Source of the DNA: Priestia megaterium
GTDB taxonomy: Bacteria; Bacillota; Bacilli; Bacillales; Bacillaceae_H
Direction of reading: 5' to 3'
NCBI RefSeq assembly: GCF_023824195.1
Contig: NZ_CP085444.1
Location: 1-45,000 of the forward strand
DNA length: 45,000 nt
Within the stretch, counting starts at the first letter, position 1; every line of letters starts with the position of its first letter. Below are positions 1 to 8,955 of the stretch, piece after piece. Position numbers and translations under genes: made by a program. Under the pieces are notes generated by a model, which worked only from the letters and a program-made list of their open reading frames with translations, was not told where the DNA came from and searched no databases.

Positions 1-1017
1 ATGAATATAAAGAGTATAGCTGGAAGTGGTGTTGAGATGAGTGAGGGTTCAAAATTGAAAACTAGTATCCATGCTTTTTTATCAAATCTAATTGATTACG
101 CTGGGTTATTTCCACCCGCTAATTTATCCCTGGAAACCTCAATAAAAAATTACAAGGAATTTCAAATTTGTAAAGATTCATGGATGCTCGGACGGTTTAT
201 CATTCCTATCTCACAACTAAACCAACTTATTCCGTATGTATCAATATTTTCAAAAGAACGTCCATTAATCATTTCAGCTTTAGGGTCTAGGAGTAATAAT
301 AAGATCGAATGCCTAAATAGCTTACATGCGGATCTTGAAATAGTTAGGTCTTTTCATAATGAATATAAGAGGAATATCAAAATTGACATATGCGAGATTC
401 CTCTCCCGCCTCATATACCTGACCGTGCTTTATTACAAACTATTACAAAAGCGACAGACAAGAGTAGGCTACAAACCTTTTGTGAAGCGACAATACCTTT
501 AGATAGGGACTGGGAATCTAAGATACTTGAAACTCTGGATATTATTGCTGCGCATAATAATGAAAGCGATTTCTTACTAGGGTTTAAATTACGGACTGGT
601 GGAGTTACAGCAGAAGCATTTCCAACTTCTCAGCAAATAGCAACCGTACTTGTCGGATGTCGTGATCGAGATATTCCCGTGAAGTTTACAGCCGGACTAC
701 ATCATCCAATTCGTATGTATCGTGAAGAAGTGAATACACGAATGCATGGTTTCCTCAATGTTTTTACAGCTGGGATGCTAGCTCATATCAAAAAACTAGA
801 TATAGTATCAACAGTAAAAATTCTTGCTGATGAGAAATCAAAGAATTTCAAGTTCACTGATAAAGGATTACAATGGCACGATTTAACCGTCCCAACTTCT
901 GAAATTATAAGATTACGAGAAAAATTACTTTGTTCATATGGAAGCTGTAGTTTCGATGAGCCCCGTGAAGACTTACGTACATTAGGAATTTATAGTATAG
1001 AAGAGGAGTGGAGATGA
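1..1017 (+). CDS. Conserved protein of unknown function in a homogentisate cluster
   Basis: 338 aa if started at the first base; the upstream region is outside the window, so the start cannot be checked. A second in-frame ATG at 37 follows a weak GGAAGTGG site and may be the true start. No signal peptide or membrane segment is visible. Conserved-looking stretches include an early DYAGLFPPA, a central FKLRTGG and a TAGLHHP segment. I do not recognise a named domain. From memory, proteins of this kind often sit beside fumarylacetoacetase in Gram-positive bacteria. The stop codon overlaps the next gene's start (ATGA), so translation is probably coupled, which points to a role in aromatic ring catabolism. 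The reaction is not known to me. Confidence 0.75.
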   Translation: MNIKSIAGSGVEMSEGSKLKTSIHAFLSNLIDYAGLFPPANLSLETSIKNYKEFQICKDSWMLGRFIIPISQLNQLIPYVSIFSKERPLIISALGSRSNNKIECLNSLHADLEIVRSFHNEYKRNIKIDICEIPLPPHIPDRALLQTITKATDKSRLQTFCEATIPLDRDWESKILETLDIIAAHNNESDFLLGFKLRTGGVTAEAFPTSQQIATVLVGCRDRDIPVKFTAGLHHPIRMYREEVNTRMHGFLNVFTAGMLAHIKKLDIVSTVKILADEKSKNFKFTDKGLQWHDLTVPTSEIIRLREKLLCSYGSCSFDEPREDLRTLGIYSIEEEWR

Positions 1018-2300
1018 TGAAGTCATTTATAGAGGTAGATCCTAAATCTCATTTTCCCATTCAAAACCTTCCTTACGGTGTATTTCGCCCCCTTACGATG
1101 GGGGTTCCCCGTATTGGAGTTGCGATTGGTGATTATGTATTGGATCTTTCCGTGCTAGACGCTGAGGGATATTTTGATGGTACAGATGTAGGGGGAAAAG
1201 GAGTTTTTGAACAAGCTTCTCTTAATGAATTTATGGCTCTTGGAACTAAAGCATGGCGGGATGTAAGAGGACGTATCCAACAATTACTACATGAAGATGA
1301 GTCAATTTTACGGGATAACTATGCCCTTCGTAATATTGCATTAATCCCTCAAAAAAATGTCAAAATGCTTTTGCCTGCACAAATTGGGGATTATACAGAT
1401 TTTTATGCTTCAAAAGAGCATGCAACTAATGTAGGGATTATGTTTAGGGGAAAGGAAAATGCCCTAATGCCGAATTGGACTCACTTGCCAGTTGGGTATC
1501 ATGGACGAGCTAGTTCAGTAGTTCTTAGTGGGACTGATGTAAGGCGTCCACAAGGACAAATGAAACCAGCGAACTCAAATGCACCTTTATTTGGTCCGAG
1601 TTGTCAACTTGATTTGGAATTAGAGATGGGATGGTTTATTGGTCCAGGTAATGAAAGAGGGAAAAACATTGCCTTAAAAAATGCTGAGGAACAAATCTTC
1701 GGCCTTGTACTAGTCAATGACTGGAGCGCTCGAGATATCCAATCCTGGGAATATCAACCACTTGGCCCATTCTTAGCTAAGAGCTTTGCTACTTCAATTT
1801 CTCCTTGGGTGGTGCCATTTGAAGCTCTCGAGCCTTTTAGAGTAGCTGGACCAGAGCAGGAGCCAGAGCCGTTACCTTATTTACGTACAAATAAACCTGG
1901 TTCATTTGATATTCATTTAGAGGTGAATCTTAAGGGGGAAGGAATGAAAAATTCCAAAACCATCTCTACAAGTAACTTTCGTTATCTTTACTGGTCCATG
2001 GCTCAACAGATTGCTCACCATACAGTAGGGGGATGTAATTTACGTCCTGGTGATTTGCTTGCTTCAGGAACAATTAGTGGACCTGAAAAAGAGATGAGAG
2101 GAAGTTTATTGGAGCTAACATGGCGTGGAACTGAGCCGATAGAAATAGAAAATGGAGAACAAAGGGTTTGGTTAGAAGATGGAGATCAGCTAACGATTAC
2201 AGGGTGGTGTCAAGGAGAGGGATATAGGATTGGATTTGGGGAAGTGACAGGACGAGTTCTGCCAGCCCTTAAACAATCTTATACTTTATCTCACATTTAA
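1014..2300 (+). CDS. fahA: Fumarylacetoacetase
   Basis: Hydrolyses fumarylacetoacetate to fumarate and acetoacetate, the last step of the homogentisate branch of tyrosine breakdown, in the cytosol. The protein of about 428 aa has the usual length and layout of bacterial fumarylacetoacetases: a small N-terminal domain, then a FAH catalytic domain with YTDFY, the [10 protein letters not shown] stretch, LELEMG, NDWSARD and the [19 protein letters not shown] segment. ATG 1014 is preferred to GTG 1008 because GAGGAG (1003-1008) lies 5 nt upstream of it; ATG 1017 is also possible. It overlaps the stop of the upstream gene by 4 nt. No terminator is visible before the next gene, so one transcript could cover the cluster. 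Confidence 0.95.
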   Translation: MMKSFIEVDPKSHFPIQNLPYGVFRPLTMGVPRIGVAIGDYVLDLSVLDAEGYFDGTDVGGKGVFEQASLNEFMALGTKAWRDVRGRIQQLLHEDESILRDNYALRNIALIPQKNVKMLLPAQIGDYTDFYASKEHATNVGIMFRGKENALMPNWTHLPVGYHGRASSVVLSGTDVRRPQGQMKPANSNAPLFGPSCQLDLELEMGWFIGPGNERGKNIALKNAEEQIFGLVLVNDWSARDIQSWEYQPLGPFLAKSFATSISPWVVPFEALEPFRVAGPEQEPEPLPYLRTNKPGSFDIHLEVNLKGEGMKNSKTISTSNFRYLYWSMAQQIAHHTVGGCNLRPGDLLASGTISGPEKEMRGSLLELTWRGTEPIEIENGEQRVWLEDGDQLTITGWCQGEGYRIGFGEVTGRVLPALKQSYTLSHI

Positions 2301-2460
2301 CTCGTAAAGCTCGTTCAGTATACTCCAAGACAGATGTGTTTGGGAATGGGATTAGAGTCAACTGATGGGCTTTACAACTAAGTAGAACTTATGGGTGAAA
2401 GTGGAGAAAAAAGTTGGAGAGATCACTGTATCAGTCTGTAACAAAATTACATAGAACAGG
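2301..2460. other. Short spacer between fahA and the aminotransferase gene
   Basis: 160 nt with no clear terminator. The 11-base string ATGGGTGAAAG occurs at about 2390 and again at 2461. All frames are broken by stops and I see no recognisable gene remnant. An hpd (4-hydroxyphenylpyruvate dioxygenase) gene is not here. Confidence 0.4.
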
Positions 2461-2472
2461 ATGGGTGAAAGC

Positions 2473-3576
2473 ATGGAAGTACTTGAACATAAAATCATCT
2501 CACGGAAAGAATTAGAAGGTCTTGATGTTTATAAACCAGGTAAGCCTATTGAAGAAGTGAAGCGAGAACTAGGTCTTAATCGCATTATTAAACTTGCTTC
2601 GAATGAAAATCCATTAGGTTATTCACCAATGGCAAAAGAGGCCATGATAAAAGAAATGGAAAAGTTAATGTTTTACCCGGAAGGAACGGCGCCTGTTCTG
2701 GTAAAAAAAATAGCGAAACAATTAAAAGTTAAGGAAGAGCAAGTTATAACAGGAAATGGGTCGGATGAAATTCTTCGTTTGCTCACACGCAGCTATATCC
2801 GTTCTGGGGACGAGGCTATCATGGCAGACGTCACATTCCCTCGTTATGAAACGAATGTCATCATCGAAGGGGGCAGGGCGATTAAAGTACCACTTGTGAA
2901 CGGGGTGCACGATCTTGGTGGTATGCTCGCTGCTATTACGGACAAAACGCGCATGATTTTTGTGTGTAACCCAAACAACCCTACTGGAACGATTGTTGGA
3001 AAGAGGGAACTGACATCATTTATTAATCAAGTTCCTAATCATATACTGCTTGTTGTTGATGAAGCTTATTTTGAATATGTGACAGCAGAAGACCACTTGG
3101 ATACGGTGCCACTTATTCACTCTCATGCAAACTTGATTGTCTTACGTACTTTTTCAAAAATTTATGGATTGGCTGCTCTACGTATTGGTTATGGAGTAAT
3201 GCATTCAAATTTTGTAAAGGAACTTATTAAGGTAAAGGAACCCTTTAACACTAATCGTATGGCACAAGTTGCAGCCACTACCTCTTTGGCAGATTTAGAG
3301 TTTGTTAGCAAGTGTAAAAAAGAGAATGAGAAAGGAAGGTTATATATTTCAGCAGAGGTCGAAAAAATGGGTCTCAGCTATTTTCCTTCCCAAGGTAATT
3401 TTGTAATGATAAGGCTAAATTCATCTGGTGATAATGTGTTTCAATCGTTACTGCATAAAGGAATTATCGTTCGTTCCGGAGGGGTATTGGGACTCCCAAA
3501 CACAATTCGTGTATCAATCGGAACAAAAGAAGAAAATGAAGCGTTTATCCAAGCACTTCGCGAAGTAATACAATAA
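2473..3576 (+). CDS. HisC-type PLP aminotransferase
   Basis: Class I/II PLP-dependent aminotransferase of the histidinol-phosphate aminotransferase type, about 367 aa, the family's usual length. Visible motifs are ASNENPLG near the N-terminus, GNGSDEI, the NPNNPTG substrate-binding loop, VVDEAYFEY and the PLP-lysine region TFSKIYGLAALRIGYG. Members of this family also transaminate tyrosine and phenylalanine. Lying between fahA and hmgA and far from any his operon, this copy probably makes 4-hydroxyphenylpyruvate from tyrosine; this is inference. ATG 2473 (MEVLEH) is preferred because homologues start there. An in-frame ATG at 2461 has its AGG too close. The hmgA ribosome binding site follows its stop directly. 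Confidence 0.88.
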   Translation: MEVLEHKIISRKELEGLDVYKPGKPIEEVKRELGLNRIIKLASNENPLGYSPMAKEAMIKEMEKLMFYPEGTAPVLVKKIAKQLKVKEEQVITGNGSDEILRLLTRSYIRSGDEAIMADVTFPRYETNVIIEGGRAIKVPLVNGVHDLGGMLAAITDKTRMIFVCNPNNPTGTIVGKRELTSFINQVPNHILLVVDEAYFEYVTAEDHLDTVPLIHSHANLIVLRTFSKIYGLAALRIGYGVMHSNFVKELIKVKEPFNTNRMAQVAATTSLADLEFVSKCKKENEKGRLYISAEVEKMGLSYFPSQGNFVMIRLNSSGDNVFQSLLHKGIIVRSGGVLGLPNTIRVSIGTKEENEAFIQALREVIQ

Positions 3577-3592
3577 GAGAGGAGCAGTGTTT

Positions 3593-4747
3593 ATGCCGCA
3601 TTATGTAAAGATGGGGAAGGTTCCTGCTAAACGCCATACACAATTCCGGAAAGAAGACGGGAGCTTACACTATGAGCAAGTTATGGGAACGAAAGGTTTT
3701 TCGGGTATTCAATCACTCATTTATCATATCAATCCCCCAACACAAGTAAGAGAGGCTAAAAAAATCACAGAAATCCATTATGAGATTGAAGAAAAAGAGG
3801 CACTTAAGCATCGTCACTTTCACACTTGGGAAACCGAAGCAGGAGGAGATTTCCTTGAAGCAAGAAAAATCTTTATGGTTAATGATGATGTAGCCATTGG
3901 AGTTGCCCGGCCAACAAAACAAATGTCATATTTTTATCGTAATGGGGAAGGCGATGAAATGCTGTATGTTCATGAAGGAAAAGGAAAAATAGAGAGTATC
4001 TTTGGTGAATTGTCTTTTCTTCCAGGTGATTACCTAGTTATTCCTATTGGTACTACATATAGAGTAGTTCTAGAAACAGAACAGGCACGATTTCTCATTG
4101 TGGAATCAAACTCAGCAATCATGCCTCCAAAACGCTATCGCAATGAGCATGGTCAACTTCTAGAGCACTCTCCCTATTGTGAGCGTGATTTAAGAACACC
4201 AGAAAAACTAGAGCCAAAAGATGAACGAGGAGAATTCGAGGTTCGTGTGCGAGCTCAAGGTATGTTGACTTCTTATTTATTTGACTTTCATCCATTAGAC
4301 GCTGTAGGTTGGGATGGGTATTTGTTTCCTTATGCTTTTAGTATTCATGATTTCGAACCAATTACAGGTAGAATTCATCAGCCACCTCCAGTTCACCAAA
4401 CATTTGAAGCTCATAACTATGTAATTTGTTCATTTGTGCCACGATTATATGATTATCATCCAGAGGCCGTTCCGGCTCCTTATGTGCACAGCAATGTAGA
4501 AAGTGATGAAGTACTATACTATGTGGATGGAGAGTTTATGAGTAGGCGTGGAATTGAAGAGGGATCTATTACTCTTCATCCAAGTGGGCTGCCACACGGT
4601 CCACATCCAGGGAAAATGGAAGAAAGCATCGGGAAAAAAGAAACGCGAGAACTAGCTGTTATGATTGATACATTCCGACCACTTCATGTCGTTAAGCAAG
4701 CGCATCGTTACGAAGATTCTTCTTACATGCAGAGCTGGTATAAATAG
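3593..4747 (+). CDS. hmgA: Homogentisate 1,2-dioxygenase
   Basis: Non-haem iron cupin dioxygenase that opens the homogentisate ring to maleylacetoacetate. The protein of about 384 aa is the shorter bacterial form. It opens with MPHYVKMGKVPAKRHTQFR, has a first cupin core with FLPGDYLVIPIGTTYR and a second half with HQTFEAHNYVICSFVPR, HSNVESDEVLYYVDG and LHPSGLPHGPHPG, which carry the histidines and glutamate expected to bind iron. ATG 3593 is chosen: GAGAGGAG lies 9 nt upstream, while GTG 3587 is too close. It starts 16 nt after the aminotransferase stop, so the two are probably co-transcribed. Maleylacetoacetate isomerase is not visible in this window. Confidence 0.93.
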   Translation: MPHYVKMGKVPAKRHTQFRKEDGSLHYEQVMGTKGFSGIQSLIYHINPPTQVREAKKITEIHYEIEEKEALKHRHFHTWETEAGGDFLEARKIFMVNDDVAIGVARPTKQMSYFYRNGEGDEMLYVHEGKGKIESIFGELSFLPGDYLVIPIGTTYRVVLETEQARFLIVESNSAIMPPKRYRNEHGQLLEHSPYCERDLRTPEKLEPKDERGEFEVRVRAQGMLTSYLFDFHPLDAVGWDGYLFPYAFSIHDFEPITGRIHQPPPVHQTFEAHNYVICSFVPRLYDYHPEAVPAPYVHSNVESDEVLYYVDGEFMSRRGIEEGSITLHPSGLPHGPHPGKMEESIGKKETRELAVMIDTFRPLHVVKQAHRYEDSSYMQSWYK

Positions 4748-4805
4748 AAAAATATACTTAGTTAAATTTTATGGCCGATATCATAGCCTTTATGCTTTTT
4801 GTACC

Positions 4806-4835
4806 GGGCGTTATTTAAACGCCCAGCTCCCTTTT
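4806..4835 (+). terminator. Probable terminator after hmgA
   Basis: GGGCGTT / AACGCCC stem (4806-4812 and 4818-4824) with a 5-nt loop, followed by a weak CTTTTATTT tail. It could end the catabolic operon. The rest of 4748-5042 is AT-rich and shows no gene. Confidence 0.55.
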
Positions 4836-5042
4836 ATTTAATCATTATTGAAGATAAATTGAAGTATGCTATTAAAATTTTTAAAGATAAGTATTCATGA
4901 AAACAGAAAAGTGGTATGGGAATAATCTGATAGGTAGAATAAAAAAATTTCCTTTTTTAAATTATTAAGGCCATTAATACACTTATTCTAGAAGAAGTGC
5001 AAATTATAAAACAAATATTCCATTTTTGAGGGGAGAACCTAC

Positions 5043-6482
5043 ATGGATTTATTTCGAAAAAAGTCAATTTCTCATATGTTGGCCAGTGTTCAAGAAACGG
5101 ATAAATCTCTGAACAAAGTACTTGGAGCTAAAGATCTAACAATGATGGGGATTGGCTGCATTATTGGCACAGGAATTTTTGTTTTGACAGGAGTAGCCGC
5201 CGCAGAACACGCAGGACCGGCTCTTGTGCTTTCGTTTATCTTTTCAGGACTTGCCTGTATATTTGCTGCGCTATGTTATTCAGAGTTTGCTTCTTCTATC
5301 CCTATTTCTGGTAGCGCTTACACCTACAGTTATGTCACTTTTGGTGAAGTGATGGCCTGGATTCTTGGTTGGGCATTACTGTTGGAATATGGACTTGCAG
5401 CTTCAGCAGTTGCTAGTGGCTGGTCAGGTTATTTTCAAGGCTTATTAAGTGGGTTCGGGTTGAAATTACCACTTGCTATAACAAGTGCTTACGATCCTGG
5501 AAAAGGTACCTTTATTGACATTCCAGCTATTACTGCTGTTTTAGTTATTACCTTTCTGCTCTCTCGTGGTTTACGTGAATCTACACGTGCAAATAATATC
5601 ATGGTTGTGATTAAGATTGCTGTTGTTCTTTTATTCATCGTCATCGGAATATGGTATGTAAAACCAGGAAACTGGACACCATTTATGCCATTTGGTTTCT
5701 CTGGGGTAACAGCAGGTGCTGCATCTGTCTTTTTTGCTTACCTTGGCTTTGATTCTATAGCTTCTGCAGCCGAGGAAGTAAAAAATCCTCAGCGCAATAT
5801 GCCTATCGGGATTATTTCTTCCCTTACTATATGTACGATCTTATATATTATTGTTTCCTTCATTCTAACAGGCATTGTTCCCTTTACTGAATTAAATGTG
5901 AAAAACCCGGTAGCTTTTGCTTTAAGTTATATTCACCAAGACTGGGTAGCAGGCTTTATTTCGGTAGGAGCTTTGACGGGAATGACTACAGTGTTACTTG
6001 TACTTTTATACGCACAAACACGTTTGTTTTTTGCTATGAGTCGGGATGGCTTATTGCCTAAAACAATGTCCAAAGTCGATTCAGTTAAGAAAGCCCCTAT
6101 TATAAATACGTGGATTACAGGAATCTTAGTTGCAATTTTTGTTGGATTCATTCCTTTACATAGATTAGCTGAACTAGTTAATATCGGAACACTCTTTGCG
6201 TACTTGGTTGTTTCGGTAGGCGTATTGGTTTTGCGTAAAACACAACCTGAACTACCACGCGCTTTCAAAGTCCCATTTGTTCCGTTTATCCCCATTATCT
6301 CTATGTTATTTTGTGGCTACCTTATGTTTAATTTACCGATGACCACTTGGATTGGATTCGGAATCTGGTTGGTGATTGGTCTTATTGTTTACTTTATATT
6401 TGGTTACAGAAATAGTGAATTAGGAAAGAGGGAGAAAAATTTAAAAGCTGATAAAGAAATAGATAAGAGAGAGATTCTATAA
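5043..6482 (+). CDS. APC-family amino acid permease (YfnA/CAT-like)
   Basis: 479-aa integral membrane transporter with about 12 hydrophobic segments. The first helix carries the APC substrate/ion motif GIGCIIGTGIFVLTG and the second region has the ALCYSEFASSIPISGSAY stretch typical of the cationic amino acid transporter branch (Bacillus YfnA-like). The C-terminal tail is short and charged. The start ATG at 5043 has GGGGAG about 7 nt upstream. It lies downstream of the homogentisate genes on the same strand, but behind a hairpin and a 295-nt gap, so it may have its own promoter. Uptake of an aromatic or branched amino acid feeding the pathway is a guess from position; the substrate cannot be read from sequence. 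Confidence 0.88.
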   Translation: MDLFRKKSISHMLASVQETDKSLNKVLGAKDLTMMGIGCIIGTGIFVLTGVAAAEHAGPALVLSFIFSGLACIFAALCYSEFASSIPISGSAYTYSYVTFGEVMAWILGWALLLEYGLAASAVASGWSGYFQGLLSGFGLKLPLAITSAYDPGKGTFIDIPAITAVLVITFLLSRGLRESTRANNIMVVIKIAVVLLFIVIGIWYVKPGNWTPFMPFGFSGVTAGAASVFFAYLGFDSIASAAEEVKNPQRNMPIGIISSLTICTILYIIVSFILTGIVPFTELNVKNPVAFALSYIHQDWVAGFISVGALTGMTTVLLVLLYAQTRLFFAMSRDGLLPKTMSKVDSVKKAPIINTWITGILVAIFVGFIPLHRLAELVNIGTLFAYLVVSVGVLVLRKTQPELPRAFKVPFVPFIPIISMLFCGYLMFNLPMTTWIGFGIWLVIGLIVYFIFGYRNSELGKREKNLKADKEIDKREIL

Positions 6483-6586
6483 GCCTTCTACATGCACTTA
6501 TCTAATTAATATATTCAAGTTAATTAAAAACGTCTATCTTAATACATGTAATCTTCTATTCATTAACTGCCTTAGGACAAACAATT

Positions 6587-6907
6587 TTGTGTGATAGAAT
6601 CTGTTTAATCAAACATTTTATTATAACTAAAGCTAAAAGGGATGCCTATTGGCATCCTTTTTTAGATGAAAATTATTTCATTTACCGCATACACCACAAT
6701 CTACTCATCCCCTACTGCAGTAGCTACATAGAAACAGTATTAAATCAGGATTCTAAATTACACCCAGATACCATTCATAAGTGGCTATTTCTCAACGGAA
6801 TGGGGTTTGCTGAAAAAGTAGACAAGTTTAAGACATTAATTATTACTTCCAAGAATGTTATAGATGGCAAGTTAATTACTGATTGGACTCAACTTCAACA
6901 AAGTTAA
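6587..6907 (+). pseudogene. Doubtful 106-codon reading frame, possible gene remnant
   Basis: Open from GTG 6587 to 6907, but no good ribosome binding site is visible and the frame runs straight through an intrinsic terminator at 6640-6663. The part after the hairpin (about 80 codons, ending in WTQLQQS) could be the tail of a decayed gene. I recognise no family. Confidence 0.25.
6640..6663 (+). terminator. Intrinsic terminator downstream of the permease
   Basis: GGATGCC-TATT-GGCATCC stem followed by a run of T. It lies about 160 nt past the permease stop, on the same strand. Confidence 0.8.
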
Positions 6908-6926
6908 TAACTAGATGAATAAAATA

Positions 6927-6961
6927 AAAAGCGACATACCTATTAATGGTAAGTCGCTTTT
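6927..6961. terminator. Bidirectional terminator at the 3' end of the sortase gene
   Basis: AAAAGCGAC / GTCGCTTTT stem extended by TACC / GGTA after an A-A mismatch, loop TATTAAT. A- and T-runs on both sides let it work in both directions. Its right edge overlaps the sortase stop codon. Confidence 0.8.
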
Positions 6962-7613
6962 AGTTATTTATCATTTCAGCTTGAATAATGTAGCGATCAG
7001 GCGCTTTTCCAATCATATCAAATGGATAGCAAGTTGTTAATGTAAGCGTAGGATTATCTTTAGGAACAATTACTGTCCGATCTTCTTTATGTGTAATCCA
7101 AATCTTTTTAATTTGGTATTCATAAAGCTTGTTATCAAATTCTACAATTAGATTGTCACCCGTTTTAAGTTCACCTAACCTTGTAAATACGGTGTCGCGG
7201 TGCCCACTTAATACTGTGTGCTCCATTCCCTTTGGAGTAGTAGTTAAATCACTAACAAACATTCCTACGCCTCTTTTTAAGGTATCAGCATCTGTTCCCC
7301 AATACACTGAGTATTTTAATTCGAGTTTAGGAATAACGAGATTCGCTACTTTTTGACCTTTGTTGTAATTATAATCTTCCATTTTCTCTGAAGACTTGGT
7401 GTCGACTTCTTCTAGATTCACATCGCTAGTTGAATCTTCTTGTTTTACTTCAGTGCTTTGTTGGCCTACATCTTCTTTTTCTTTTACTTCATAATGGTTT
7501 ATTTCCTTCTGAGATAGAGTCTCTGAAGATGATCTTCCTAAGTTCCACTCAAAGAATGAATAACCAGCTAGGGAAATGCCTATCACAAATAGACAAATGC
7601 CTAATATTCTCAT
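6960..7613 (-). CDS. srtD: Class D sortase
   Basis: Cysteine transpeptidase that cleaves LPxTx-type sorting signals and links surface proteins to peptidoglycan. The 217-aa protein has an N-terminal membrane anchor (about residues 3-22), an acidic linker to about residue 85 and the sortase barrel. Catalytic residues are visible: His in LSGHRDTVF, Cys in TLTTCYPF and Arg in the following PDRYIIQ. The TLTTCYPF form and single N-terminal anchor match the Bacillus YhcS (class D) group. ATG 7613 has AGAGGTG about 8 nt upstream. The gene just upstream on the same strand encodes an LPETAS-bearing protein, a likely dedicated substrate, separated by a partial terminator. Confidence 0.92.
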   Translation of the reverse strand: MRILGICLFVIGISLAGYSFFEWNLGRSSSETLSQKEINHYEVKEKEDVGQQSTEVKQEDSTSDVNLEEVDTKSSEKMEDYNYNKGQKVANLVIPKLELKYSVYWGTDADTLKRGVGMFVSDLTTTPKGMEHTVLSGHRDTVFTRLGELKTGDNLIVEFDNKLYEYQIKKIWITHKEDRTVIVPKDNPTLTLTTCYPFDMIGKAPDRYIIQAEMINN

Positions 7614-7628
7614 ACAACTGCACCTCTA

Positions 7629-7665
7629 TAAAAAAGAGACAGGAATAATCCCGTCCCTTTTATTT
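7629..7665. terminator. Terminator between the surface protein and sortase genes
   Basis: GGGACGGGA / TCCTGTCTC stem (minus-strand reading, with G-T pairs) followed by a T-run. It probably lowers sortase expression relative to its substrate. An A/T flank on the other side may also let it act on the plus strand. Confidence 0.65.
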
Positions 7666-7680
7666 TATATATCCATTATA

Positions 7681-8217
7681 TTATGCTTTTGAATTTTTAC
7701 GACGAGTAAATACTACCACACCAGCAGCCGCAACAGCTAAACCAGCTGCTACACCAAGTGGATTATTACTTGCTGTTTCAGGAAGCTCTTCGCCTTCTTT
7801 TTTGTCAGAAGTAGCTTTTTGCTCTGAAGAAGAATTGTCTTCTTTAGTAGCAGTTTCTTCTTTTGCAGGCTGTTCTTCAGTAGTTTGTTCTGTAGTAGTC
7901 TCTTCTTTAGTTGTTTCCTCTGAAGTAGCTTCTTCTTTCTTACCAATGCCGTTAATCTTAGAAGTATCATAGTCAGATGGAGCTTCACAAGGAATACCAT
8001 CGTCTACTTTGTTACCCCAGCCATCTAATCTCTCAGGATCATTTGTTGCTGTATAACCTTTTGAATTCCAGTAGTCTACTACTTCTTGGTATGGCTTACC
8101 TTTAAAATCAGAACAGTCTTTATCTAAACCGTTTGATTCTGCTGATGCTGTAGTTGCTACGGTACCAATTCCCCCAAATGTTAACGCTGCCGCCAAAGCA
8201 AATGTTACTTTTTTCAT
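7681..8217 (-). CDS. Cell-wall-anchored Excalibur-domain protein (LPETA signal)
   Basis: Secreted surface protein of 178 aa: signal peptide (about residues 1-27, ending ASA), an Excalibur-like domain (about 30-80) with paired cysteines and the DDGIPCE ending, a long Glu/Thr/Lys-rich spacer, then a sorting signal LPETAS, a hydrophobic stretch and the RRKNSKA tail. The Excalibur fold binds calcium in related proteins; here the usual acidic loop is partly changed (GNKVDDGIPCE). ATG 8217 is chosen because GGGGGTAGGAG sits just upstream. The downstream class D sortase is the obvious anchoring enzyme, since LPxTA-type signals suit that class. The biological role is not clear. Confidence 0.9.
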   Translation of the reverse strand: MKKVTFALAAALTFGGIGTVATTASAESNGLDKDCSDFKGKPYQEVVDYWNSKGYTATNDPERLDGWGNKVDDGIPCEAPSDYDTSKINGIGKKEEATSEETTKEETTTEQTTEEQPAKEETATKEDNSSSEQKATSDKKEGEELPETASNNPLGVAAGLAVAAAGVVVFTRRKNSKA

Positions 8218-8700
8218 TTCTCCTACCCCCAATAATTATGTGTCAGATTTGCTAACAATTTCATATTAAACTCTTTTTCTGGCAACTTCAACAATAATCT
8301 GGGGCATTAGCTACAATTTCCCTTTATTCGTCAATTTCTTCTGTTTAACATGACGATATCATTATATTTATCCATTTTATGTAATTAAACTAGTTTTAAA
8401 TGAGTGTTGTTTTCCCGTTTTTTTCTTCAGTTAAACCTCTCATTTTTTATTTACAATTTAAATTTTTGCTTCTTTTTTCTTTTTTCTAACCGGCTTATAC
8501 TTGGTTTATTTTCTCGTTAATTCTTTACATATCCATTTGATATACTTCTTTCTGAAAGTTTAAAAAGATATCCTTTGCTATGAAACAATCAGATCATTAC
8601 AAGCAATAGTAATTAATAAAATGTCCCGCATTGAGAACGAACACTCTATTTAGGTAAAATAAAGGAAAAACCATACAGGAAATTTAAAGAAGGTGTTCTT
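8218..8700. other. AT-rich intergenic region with a presumed promoter for the surface protein
   Basis: About 480 nt between divergent genes. It is very T-rich (8400-8530) and no reading frame of note is present. I could not pick a convincing -35/-10 pair. Confidence 0.4.
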
Positions 8701-8955
8701 ATGAAGAAAGTTGTGGCTGCAATTATAAAGGAGAAAGATCAAATATTAATCGCTCAAAGGCATTCAAAAGACCCTTTGGCCGGCAAATGGGAATTCCCCG
8801 GCGGCAAGTTGGAACCTGGTGAGACACCCAAAGAGTGTCTAGTAAGGGAGCTCAGAGAAGAGTTACGAGTAGAAGTAGAAATTGGCTCTTTTTATGATGA
8901 CAAGGTTCTGGTGCAAAGATTACGTCAATCTGAAAGAAAGCATGTAAATGGTTAA
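8701..8955 (+). pseudogene. MutT/Nudix hydrolase gene truncated by an IS240-like element
   Basis: The first 67 codons belong to a MutT-type Nudix hydrolase: an IIKEKDQILIAQR strand, the WEFPGGKLEPGE stretch and a Nudix box with GGKLEPGETPKECLVRELREE split over two lines of conservation (G, E, REL-EE all present). At base 8904 the insertion sequence begins, and the last 17 codons come from its end. A full MutT protein has about 130 aa, so the C-terminal half is lost and not found beyond the IS. The start has AAGGTG 8 nt upstream. Probably inactive. Confidence 0.85.

Noticed and set aside
5933..6295. 120-codon minus-strand frame inside the permease gene
   Set aside because: The permease frame has clear membrane helices and motifs; the reverse frame has none and no start signal.
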